From Limnochordia bacterium (GTDB lineage: Bacteria; Bacillota; Limnochordia; Darwinibacteriales; SLO01), in assembly GCA_007132635.1 (NCBI GenBank), contig SLOG01000219.1, positions 1-7,030 of the forward strand: a stretch of DNA of 7,030 nt. Reading direction: 5' to 3'. Positions within the stretch are counted from its first letter, which is position 1, and the number at the start of each line of letters is the position of its first letter. Below the pieces are notes generated by a model that saw only the letters and a program-made list of their open reading frames with translations, was not told the origin of the DNA and searched no databases. This document shows, one piece after another, positions 1 through 5,698 of this stretch. The translations under genes were made by a program, and so were the position numbers.

Positions 1-1152
1 GAAGATGAAGAAGAAAGACTGTGTGTTCCAGACCCCGAAAAGCCGCGGGTCCATGGGCAGCATGGAGAACGCCTCGATTTCGAAAAAGGCCTCCATGGGG
101 AACCCATATGTCTTAAACAGCCACACCCCAATTCCACCGACCACACAGCCCATCAATCCGCCAACAACACCGATGCCGCCTGCCTCATAGAGGAAGATTC
201 GCAGTATCTCGCTTTCCCGGAGTCCCAGGGCCTTCATCATCCCGATCTCTCGGATCCGTTCCAGAGCCGACAGCACAACGGCGGCGATAATCCCGATAGC
301 ACCCACAAGCAGAAACAGCGCTAGAATGAAGTAGGTTTCGATATAACCCCAGGCCTCCATGGTCAGCAGAAGCTCGGACGCATCTCTATACGAGCGAACA
401 TCCAGAGCCGATCCGCCGATAGCGGCCTGAAGCTCTTCGGCTCTATGCTCGGCCCCTTCCCGGTGCTCCAGCCGAATCATGTAGCGATGAACCGCGTCGT
501 CCGCTACCCCCAGCCCTTGTACACCGTCCTCTCGCGCCAGAAACACCCATGCCTGGTTAATCTCGTGGTGTGGTGTATCCAGGATCCCGTTTACGACACC
601 CCACAGGGTGTTGAAATAGCCATCCGCATCTTGAAAGCGCAGGGTGAAGTCATCTCCAACCTCCAAATCGAAAAAGCGAGCCAGGTCTTTCCCGATCACT
701 GCACCACCTTCTCGGTCGACAAACGACCCGCGAGCGATGTTGTCCTCATGCGCAAACACGTCCCCGAAACTGTCCAAGTCGATTGCCCGCACGGTGACGG
801 GGAAATCGTATCTGCCAGCGATGAAGTCGGCCGAGAAGTCTAAGGCCGTTGTAGATGCCCGGTAGCCGGACAGCTGTTGCGCCTCTTCCTGCAGAGCCTC
901 GTCCACTTGGAAGTACTCCTTCACCGGCAGCATCTGCCCGGCGTCCGCCTCGGAGAAGAACTTCTCCCGCCCCACCTCGACATGCGGTGTCTCGAAATCG
1001 ATGACATTGTCGAACGCCACATCCATCATGGCGACCATCATAGATTCCAGCAGCAAAAAACAGACGACCGCAACCGACAGGATGGAACCAATTACCACCG
1101 TGCGCGTCCGCCTCCGGAAGAGGTTGCGGACAGCGATCCGGATTAGGTACAT
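1..1152 (-). CDS. FtsX/MacB-type ABC transporter permease (3' end beyond the window)
   Basis: Membrane subunit of an ABC exporter of the MacB/LolC/FtsX class, which couples ATP hydrolysis to movement of an extracytoplasmic domain. The frame starts at an ATG at 1152-1150 and stays open for 384 codons to the left edge; it was translated by hand. It opens with MYLIRIAVRNLFRRRTRT, the usual basic cytoplasmic leader, then a first membrane helix at about residues 19-38. A large acidic extracytoplasmic domain follows at about 39-265. The FtsX domain begins near 268, with a second helix at 270-296, the conserved cytoplasmic stretch ERIREIGMMKALGLRESEI at about 298-316, and a third glycine-rich helix at about 322-345. 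The fourth helix and the stop are missing because the window ends. The start overlaps the ATPase stop by 10 bases, so the two are surely co-translated. The substrate cannot be read from the sequence, and no MacA-like adaptor is visible here. Confidence 0.9.
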   Translation of the reverse strand, partial: MYLIRIAVRNLFRRRTRTVVIGSILSVAVVCFLLLESMMVAMMDVAFDNVIDFETPHVEVGREKFFSEADAGQMLPVKEYFQVDEALQEEAQQLSGYRASTTALDFSADFIAGRYDFPVTVRAIDLDSFGDVFAHEDNIARGSFVDREGGAVIGKDLARFFDLEVGDDFTLRFQDADGYFNTLWGVVNGILDTPHHEINQAWVFLAREDGVQGLGVADDAVHRYMIRLEHREGAEHRAEELQAAIGGSALDVRSYRDASELLLTMEAWGYIETYFILALFLLVGAIGIIAAVVLSALERIREIGMMKALGLRESEILRIFLYEAGGIGVVGGLMGCVVGGIGVWLFKTYGFPMEAFFEIEAFSMLPMDPRLFGVWNTQSFFFIF

Positions 1153-1844
1153 GCCTGCACCGTCCTTTCGTCCCGCTCAATCTTCCCGTCTCGCAATCCC
1201 ACCACCCGGTGGGCGTATTCCATAACCATGGGATCGTGGGTGGAGAAGATGAAGGTGGTGTTGAGTTCTCGATTCATCTGAACCATCACCTTTAGAACCT
1301 CCTTGCTCGTCTCCGAATCGAGATTCGCCGTGGGTTCGTCGGCCAAGACCAGCTTCGGCGCCTTCACCAGCGCGCGAGCCACCGCCACCCGCTGCATCTG
1401 GCCTCCCGAGAGAGCGTTGGGACGCCGGTTCAGCATATCACCCAGGCCCACGCGAGTCAGAATGTCTTTGACTGGGTCGTTTCCGCTGCGCTTATCGTTC
1501 TTGCGGATCACCTGGTAAGCGAACTCCACGTTTTCGTAGGCCGTGAGCACCGGGATCAGGTTGTGACTCTGGAAGATGAACCCGATGTGGTGCCGTCGGT
1601 GGAGCGCCTGCTGCGTCTTGCTCATTTCGTGCAGACTGGTTCCGCCGAACAAAACACTGCCGGACGTCGGCCGATCCAGTGCGCCCACGAGATTAAGCAG
1701 TGTCGTCTTGCCGCACCCCGAAGGGCCGTAGATGGTTGTGAATTCACCCTCGTTGAACTCTAAGTCCACATGGTACAGCGCTCGCACCTCAGAGTCTCCC
1801 TGACGGTAAATCTTAGAAACATCCTTCAGCTGCAGCAGCGCCAT
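1143..1844 (-). CDS. ABC transporter ATP-binding protein, MacB/LolD-like
   Basis: Cytoplasmic nucleotide-binding subunit that powers the adjacent FtsX-type permease. All ATPase motifs are present, numbered from the chosen start: Walker A GPSGCGKTT at 40-48, Q-loop glutamine at about 92, signature LSGGQ at 145-149, Walker B LVLADEP at about 165-171, D-loop NLD just after, and switch histidine in STHD at about 203. The length of 233 residues is normal for this class. A TTG at 1862 would add six residues, but the ATG at 1844 is preferred because AGGGGAG lies 8 bases upstream of it and the protein then starts MALLQLKDV, as is typical. It lies 35 bases downstream of the TetR gene and overlaps the permease start (stop TAA at 1145-1143). 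The family includes LolD, MacB and FtsE; the large extracytoplasmic domain of the partner favours a MacB-like exporter over cell-division FtsEX. Confidence 0.96.
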   Translation of the reverse strand: MALLQLKDVSKIYRQGDSEVRALYHVDLEFNEGEFTTIYGPSGCGKTTLLNLVGALDRPTSGSVLFGGTSLHEMSKTQQALHRRHHIGFIFQSHNLIPVLTAYENVEFAYQVIRKNDKRSGNDPVKDILTRVGLGDMLNRRPNALSGGQMQRVAVARALVKAPKLVLADEPTANLDSETSKEVLKVMVQMNRELNTTFIFSTHDPMVMEYAHRVVGLRDGKIERDERTVQACT

Positions 1845-1852
1845 GCTGCTCA

Positions 1853-1859
1853 CTCCCCT
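1853..1859 (-). promoter_or_regulatory. Ribosome-binding site of the ABC ATPase
   Basis: AGGGGAG on the minus strand lies 8 bases before the ATG at 1844. It overlaps the upstream TTG frame start at 1862, which makes that TTG unlikely as the true start. Confidence 0.75.
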
Positions 1860-1879
1860 CAAAAGTATTGGAAACCGGT

Positions 1880-2587
1880 CTACTGGCGCCCCACATAGGC
1901 CGCTGCCATCGCATCAATGGTAGCCGCTGCCACTTCCGCTACGCGGAGAACCCCCGGCTTAAGCCCGAAGAGGTTCTCGGTTAACTGCTCCACTAGGCTG
2001 TAGCGGTGCTTCAGCCTGTCTAAGGCCGCAGCATCCTGGGACTGCAGAGCCCGCATCAGGCGTTCGGAAGCATCCCGCTGCACCATCACGAACAGGTCCA
2101 CGAACAACTCCGCTGCATCATCCGGGTGGGAGGGGGCCATGCTGCCTTCAGCCACGCCTTCGGCTACTACGGACTGCAGGATAGGGAGCAGAATCTGCTT
2201 GGATTCGCTGAACACTTGGTCCTCCAGCAGCACATTCTTGCCGTCGGCATAGATGCGCAGCATCAGCGCCATCACCATGGCTGATTCCTCTCGTTTCTGC
2301 TGGTTGACCGACCGGAAAAGCTCGTTCAGCTTTTCGACAGCTGTCAGGTCCTCCCGCTTCAAAACGCCCGCAACCGTCCCGAGAAACTGTTCTGCCAGGT
2401 ACCGGGCCGCTGCCGCCATGAGCTCATCCTTGCTGCGAAAGTGATGGTAGAAGCCGCCTTTGGAGACCCCGGCGGCCTCGATGATCTGCTGCAGGGAAAC
2501 GTCCTCGTATCGTTGTTCCGCCAGAAGCTCCATGGCGGTTTGTATGATCTGCAATCGCCGCTGTTCAGGCAGCATTCGTCTGCTCAT
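1880..2587 (-). CDS. TetR/AcrR-family transcriptional regulator
   Basis: A ligand-responsive DNA-binding protein, 235 residues, first gene of the exporter operon. The N-terminal TetR domain is clear: helix 1 at about 8-25, then the helix-turn-helix at about 30-50 with AAGVSKGGFYHHF and the following SKDEL, one of the most conserved stretches of the family. The rest (about 60-235) is the helical ligand-binding and dimerisation part, which is too variable to predict an inducer. GGGAGG lies 7 bases before the ATG and fixes the start. The gene is followed after 35 bases by the ATPase, with no terminator between. A perfect 7-base inverted repeat sits 31 bases upstream of the start codon, so autorepression together with control of the transporter is the simplest reading. 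It could also be an activator, but that is rare in this family. Confidence 0.95.
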   Translation of the reverse strand: MSRRMLPEQRRLQIIQTAMELLAEQRYEDVSLQQIIEAAGVSKGGFYHHFRSKDELMAAAARYLAEQFLGTVAGVLKREDLTAVEKLNELFRSVNQQKREESAMVMALMLRIYADGKNVLLEDQVFSESKQILLPILQSVVAEGVAEGSMAPSHPDDAAELFVDLFVMVQRDASERLMRALQSQDAAALDRLKHRYSLVEQLTENLFGLKPGVLRVAEVAAATIDAMAAAYVGRQ

Positions 2588-2617
2588 GGCACGTCCTCCC
2601 GAAATACACGCACTTGC

Positions 2618-2634
2618 AAACCGACCGTCGGTTT
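2618..2634. promoter_or_regulatory. Putative TetR-type operator
   Basis: AAACCGA, three bases CCG, then TCGGTTT: a perfect inverted repeat with 7-base arms. The core ACCGACCGTCGGT closely resembles operator cores described for several TetR-family repressors. It lies in the leader of the tetR-ABC operon, just downstream of the predicted transcription start, where a bound repressor would block initiation or clearance. Confidence 0.75.
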
Positions 2635-2649
2635 ATTTGTCTTATCTTC

Positions 2650-2678
2650 ATGGTAAAGCATGCGGCTGCGTTCGTCAA
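2650..2678 (-). promoter_or_regulatory. Predicted sigma-A-type promoter of the tetR-ABC operon
   Basis: On the minus strand TTGACG (2678-2673) and TACCAT (2655-2650) are separated by 17 bases. The -35 matches the consensus at 5 of 6 positions and the -10 at 4 of 6. Transcription would begin near 2643, about 9 bases before the inverted repeat. The -10 is weak, so this is a moderate-confidence call. Confidence 0.5.
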
Positions 2679-2687
2679 GGCCGAGAA

Positions 2688-2729
2688 GCAAAACCCCTCA
2701 AGGAGACCTTTACAGGTCGCTTGAGGGGT
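2688..2729 (-). terminator. Rho-independent terminator of the flavoprotein remnant
   Basis: Arms ACCCCTCAAG (2693-2702) and CTTGAGGGGT (2720-2729) pair perfectly. An inner 5-base pairing GACCT/AGGTC closes a TTAC loop. On the minus strand the hairpin is followed by TTTTGCTT. It lies about 30 bases after the stop of the flavoprotein reading frame, and it insulates the tetR promoter from upstream transcription. Confidence 0.85.
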
Positions 2730-2761
2730 GAGAGGCCGGGGAGCACCAAAGGCTCTTCCGA

Positions 2762-3532
2762 CTATTGCAGGGCCTCGTCAGCAGCGTTGCTTCCAGCTGC
2801 TCGCCCGAATACAATCGCGTCGGTGATGGCTGCACCACCAGCAGGATAAATGTCACCCAGCACACCACCTGTTGTTTCACCGGCGGCGTACAGCCCACTG
2901 ATCGGATAGCCTTCGGGCCTTAGGACTCGGGCCTCGCGGTCGATTCTAAGACCGCCCGCCGTCAGAGTAACAAAGGCCGTCACCGTCTGGACACCATAGA
3001 AGGGCGGTTCTTCTACTGCGTACAGCAGATCGGGGTCTTTAAAGAACTCTTGGTCCTCTCCCTGATGAACGTACGCATTGTAGTTTTCCACCGTTCTGAC
3101 GAGTCCTTCAGGGTTGATACCGAGTTCAACGGCTAGTTCCTCGAGGGAGTCGGCTTTGGCAATGCCGATGTCGCCAATGCGTTCCTCAAGCACATCGATG
3201 GGCCAGCCATGGTCTTCCTCCAAATTCGTCAGTGCGCTGCTGTCGAAAATGGCGAAGGTGAGTCCTTCGGGTTGGTAATCCATGATATCGTGCTTCAGGT
3301 AGTACCCCAGAGACTCGTCCACGAACCGCTGACCGTGTTGATTCACGTTTAACAGCCAGCCGGGCTCCCGGATATCGTCCTCTACATCATCAGCCCAATC
3401 CACAAAGATGGGCTTGCCTCCGGTGAGAATCTGTTCCATGCCTACAAGGTCGGCACCGATTTTTTTAGCCATTCGTATGCCGTCGCCTTTGTGACCCATG
3501 GCCGGGCGGTTCAAGGGAGCAAAGATTGTGGT
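2762..3532 (-). pseudogene. C-terminal remnant of a fumarate-reductase-like FAD flavoprotein
   Basis: About 255 codons match the C-terminal half of the FAD_binding_2 (fumarate reductase/flavocytochrome c) family, whose members are usually around 450-600 residues. Recognisable parts are HKGDGIRMAKKIGAD near the beginning, NQHGQRFVDES in the substrate region, and the FAD-contacting end GLYAAGETTGGVLGD followed by AITDAIVFGRAAGSNAA. The N-terminal dinucleotide-binding GxGxxG part is missing. In frame a TAA stands at 3535-3533, the sequence upstream shows no related protein in the frame checked, and the next gene begins only 135 bases away on the other strand. No ribosome-binding site precedes the possible TTG (3514) or ATG (3499) starts. 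The positions that are His and Arg in true fumarate reductases (HTMGG, NRLGG) read LTAGG and YPAGG, so even the intact parent was probably a different dehydrogenase. The terminator after it is intact. Confidence 0.75.
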
Positions 3533-3653
3533 TTAAGAATTTTCAGTATTGAAGGGAATGGCCCTTCCGGGTTGAATTACCTTAGTAGGGTATGTGGCCA
3601 GGTTTTGACAGGGAACCGAGGTTAGGAAAGGTCTTCGTCGGAGCCAGAGCAAA

Positions 3654-3659
3654 AAGGAG
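3654..3659 (+). promoter_or_regulatory. Ribosome-binding site of the secreted protein gene
   Basis: AAGGAG lies 10 bases before the ATG at 3670. This supports the upstream methionine rather than the one at residue 6, and so keeps the arginine at residue 4 in the signal peptide. Confidence 0.65.
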
Positions 3660-3669
3660 AGGGTATTAG

Positions 3670-4533
3670 ATGGTGGGAAGAGCAATGCTGGTCATTGTGT
3701 GTTTTCTGTGCCTGATGCTGTTGACGGCTGTAACGTCCCCAGCGTTGGCGCAGGAACATGTGCTGCTGGGGGCCGCAGGACAGGCAGTGGGGGCCATGAT
3801 CGACGAATTGCGCTTGGGTGAAGAGGGCGACATTATGCCCTATGTGACGGTGCTGGAGTTCATCGTGGCCACCGCAGGTGAGGGCTTGGATGTCGATGAT
3901 CCAGCTATACGGGATGACGCGGCATCGATTTTGCCGGGTGTCCTTATTCGCCTTTCGGACGCGTTGTCGGCTCATGAGGAACTGTGGAAAACCGGCGGAA
4001 CTCGGCAGGCGGAGGTTGTTGCCGCAACAATACTAATCGGCGAGACAGCTGTTCCCGCAGTCAGCAAGGCTGTCGCCGATCCCGCAGCATCAGTCAAACT
4101 TGCCGGTGTCACGGCTGCGGGCAAGCTTCTGGGTCTGCTGGAACAAGTGGGAGCCGGCGGCGAATCGGCAGCAAGTTTGGATCAGGCTGTGAGGGAGATC
4201 TTGAGTCAAGTCATGGTCGATGGCGATACGGCTGTCAGTCAGGAGGCGGCAGCAGGGCTGCAGCGAGGCATCTCGTCGCAGCAGCTTACCGATGACGAGC
4301 TGGTTGCTCAGAAAGATGTCTACGAGGGGAAACTTCACGACTTCTTGAACGAACCGATGGGAGGATTCTACTCCAGCGACATAAGGGAGTTCGAACACTA
4401 CCATAGCAATGAAGCGTTTCGTGAGTACGTTGACCATCTGTTCGCCTTAGGTTACGGCATCGAACAGGCCGAAGGATACTACTATCTGTATGTAGGTGAG
4501 CCTGTGAATTATAGGGATGGGGAGATGGATTGA
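3670..4533 (+). CDS. Secreted protein of unknown function with HEAT-like helices
   Basis: I do not recognise this 287-residue protein. Residues 1-27 are a signal peptide: Arg4, a hydrophobic core VIVCFLCLMLLTAV, and a signal peptidase I site at SPALA/QEH. There is no lipobox cysteine after the core, so the mature protein is probably exported free or wall-associated. Residues 58-215 are alanine-rich and helical. One stretch, around GETAVPAVSKAVADPAASVK and the following LAGVTAAGKLL, has the rhythm of a HEAT repeat, which suggests a protein-interaction solenoid. From about 218 the composition changes to aromatic and acidic (GGFYSSD, FEHYHSNEAF, LGYGIEQAEGYYYLYVGE), indicating a separate small domain. 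It is a monocistronic unit: a strong terminator follows 11 bases after the stop, and both neighbours are on the other strand. No catalytic motif is visible. Confidence 0.85.
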   Translation: MVGRAMLVIVCFLCLMLLTAVTSPALAQEHVLLGAAGQAVGAMIDELRLGEEGDIMPYVTVLEFIVATAGEGLDVDDPAIRDDAASILPGVLIRLSDALSAHEELWKTGGTRQAEVVAATILIGETAVPAVSKAVADPAASVKLAGVTAAGKLLGLLEQVGAGGESAASLDQAVREILSQVMVDGDTAVSQEAAAGLQRGISSQQLTDDELVAQKDVYEGKLHDFLNEPMGGFYSSDIREFEHYHSNEAFREYVDHLFALGYGIEQAEGYYYLYVGEPVNYRDGEMD

Positions 4534-4544
4534 GTGTTTGAACC

Positions 4545-4581
4545 GCCTGCCAAGGAGCATGTGTCCTTGGCAGGCTTTCTT
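4545..4581 (+). terminator. Rho-independent terminator of the secreted protein gene
   Basis: GCCTGCCAAGGA (4545-4556) pairs perfectly over 12 bases with TCCTTGGCAGGC (4564-4575), with a 7-base loop and then TTTCTT. It lies between two converging genes. Read on the minus strand the stem is followed by GGTTCAAA, which is poor in T, so termination of the aldo/keto reductase message there would be weaker. Confidence 0.93.
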
Positions 4582-4590
4582 AACGTCTTT

Positions 4591-5532
4591 CTAGTTTCCG
4601 GACACCGAGTCGATATCAGCGAAAATCGTCTGCAGAGCGTGCGTTGTATCCGCCGGCAAGGGAGGCCGCAGCAAGGAATTGTAGTTGGCTTCGAGGTGTT
4701 CGATGCTGCCGGTGCCCGAGAGAGTCACGTGGACGCCCGGCTCATAGCGGCAGAACCGATACGCCGCGTCCTGCATACTCTCTGCTCCGCCCGCAGGGCC
4801 GAGGAGTGCTTCGATGTCTGCTGTACTGTACTTATCGGGATCGATCAGTCCTTGGCTGTGGAGGTCGGCGATCATCTCGCGCAGATTCTCTGCACTGCGC
4901 AGGGCCCGTCGCACCGCAAACATGATCAAGACCCCGATATCATTGGCCCTTGTCCAGGGAAGGACGCGGTCCCGTGCGCTCTGGTTCAGAACGTTGAAAC
5001 CAACCATGATGACATCCCAGTAGTTATCCTTAACGGCTCGGGTTAACATGGCATGCTGGGGGTCGCGCCCGAATACCTCAGTAACACCCGTGAAGCGAAT
5101 CTTTCCCTGTTCTTGGAGCTGAGTCAGCGCCGGAACCAGTTCGCTGCACGCATAATCGTAGTCTTCTGTTTGGAGTCCGTGCAGGTGGTAGACGTCCACG
5201 TAATCTGTCTTTAGGTTTGCGAGGCTGCGTTCAAGGCCTTCCTTAAGTTGCGTTCCGGTGATCAGGTGGTCGTCTTCGCGCAGGCTTTTTTTCGTCGAGA
5301 GAATCACCTGTTCGCGCTGCGTTGCGGTGAGGGCTTTGCCGACGATGGGTTCAGTCCGGTAACCTTCAGCAGTATCGATAAAGTTGATACCTAGATCCAA
5401 GGCTCGCTTAACCACAGCGATAGACTGTTGTTCGGTATTCCCGGTTGCTTGGCCGAGACGGCTGTGCCCGCCGCAGCCCAGCCCCATAACACTGGCTTTG
5501 AGTTCGGTGCGTCCGAGTCGAATATAGTCCAT
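4591..5532 (-). CDS. Aldo/keto reductase
   Basis: A cytoplasmic NAD(P)H-dependent oxidoreductase that interconverts carbonyls and alcohols. The 313 residues are the normal length for a single TIM-barrel AKR without the extra ferredoxin domain found in some bacterial members. The start RLGRTELKASVMGLGCGG is typical. The catalytic tetrad can be placed: Asp53 and Tyr58 in FIDTAEGY, Lys81 in LSTKK, and His118 in VYHLHG. The NADP-binding end is seen as VTLSGTGSIEHLEANYN near residues 270-286. AAAGGAG lies 7 bases before the ATG, supporting this start. The gene stands alone, convergent with the secreted protein gene and divergent from the HTH-Uma2 gene. The substrate cannot be deduced; families of this look include sugar and aldose dehydrogenases as well as general aldehyde detoxifiers. 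Confidence 0.95.
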   Translation of the reverse strand: MDYIRLGRTELKASVMGLGCGGHSRLGQATGNTEQQSIAVVKRALDLGINFIDTAEGYRTEPIVGKALTATQREQVILSTKKSLREDDHLITGTQLKEGLERSLANLKTDYVDVYHLHGLQTEDYDYACSELVPALTQLQEQGKIRFTGVTEVFGRDPQHAMLTRAVKDNYWDVIMVGFNVLNQSARDRVLPWTRANDIGVLIMFAVRRALRSAENLREMIADLHSQGLIDPDKYSTADIEALLGPAGGAESMQDAAYRFCRYEPGVHVTLSGTGSIEHLEANYNSLLRPPLPADTTHALQTIFADIDSVSGN

Positions 5533-5579
5533 GGGTTCGCTCCTTTGGTTGAGAGGTCTACAGTCTGCGGGAAAACTTC

Positions 5580-5619
5580 GATTCTCGGGTGCCGAATCCC
5601 TTGTTGCGGGTGAACACCC
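5580..5619. repeat. Inverted repeats in the divergent intergenic region
   Basis: GGGTG, two bases AA, then CACCC (5608-5619) forms a short perfect inverted repeat. GATTC (5580-5584) and GAATC (5594-5598) flank another CGGGTG. CGGGTG thus occurs twice (5586-5591 and 5607-5612), 21 bases or two helical turns apart. It lies between the starts of the aldo/keto reductase and the HTH-Uma2 gene, so a regulator site is possible, but the arms are short. Confidence 0.3.
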
Positions 5620-5644
5620 AAGATCGGATGGAGTGTGTGGTTGG

Positions 5645-5673
5645 TTTTAGTTGCGTTTAGATTATTTTAGTTG
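5645..5673 (+). repeat. Helically phased TTTAG repeats in the promoter of the HTH-Uma2 gene
   Basis: TTTAG occurs at 5646-5650, 5656-5660 and 5666-5670, exactly 10 bases apart. The outer two are part of a 9-base direct repeat TTTTAGTTG (5645-5653 and 5665-5673). The repeats cover the -35 and the spacer and abut TATAAT. Such spacing places one face of a protein, or a DNA bend, on the same side of the helix. Confidence 0.5.
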
Positions 5674-5679
5674 TATAAT
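5651..5679 (+). promoter_or_regulatory. Sigma-A-type promoter of the HTH-Uma2 gene
   Basis: A perfect TATAAT (5674-5679) lies 17 bases after a weak -35 TTGCGT (5651-5656). Transcription would begin near 5686, right at the ribosome-binding site, giving a leader of only about 13 bases. The poor -35 together with the repeats over it suggests a regulated promoter. Confidence 0.7.
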
Positions 5680-5685
5680 GGACGT

Positions 5686-5690
5686 GGAGG
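5686..5690 (+). promoter_or_regulatory. Ribosome-binding site that fixes a GTG start
   Basis: GGAGG lies 8 bases before GTG at 5699. Upstream in-frame candidates are a TTG at 5651, inside the -35, and an ATG at 5678, which overlaps the TATAAT. Neither can be transcribed from this promoter as a proper start. Confidence 0.75.
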
Positions 5691-5698
5691 TGCTGCCC

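Noticed and set aside
746..1180. Minus-strand open frame of 144 codons overlapping the permease start
   Set aside because: It is rich in Arg, Gly and Cys and has no family pattern; the permease frame over the same bases has the correct membrane helix and domain order.
3551..3567. GAAGGG/CCCTTC hairpin near the flavoprotein breakpoint
   Set aside because: Only six pairs, no T-run and no partner repeat elsewhere in the window; it is too weak to call a terminator or mobile-element end.
3605..3610. TTGACA as a -35 for the secreted protein gene
   Set aside because: No acceptable -10 lies 16-18 bases downstream (the bases are around AAGGTC), so a promoter could not be assigned.
3622..3975. Minus-strand frame of 117 codons that might hold the missing N-terminus of the flavoprotein
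   Set aside because: It contains no GxGxxG or other FAD-binding pattern and is the antisense of the secreted protein gene.
4534..5046. Plus-strand open frame of 170 codons opposite the aldo/keto reductase
   Set aside because: It starts inside the terminator region and is the antisense of a complete, motif-bearing AKR gene.
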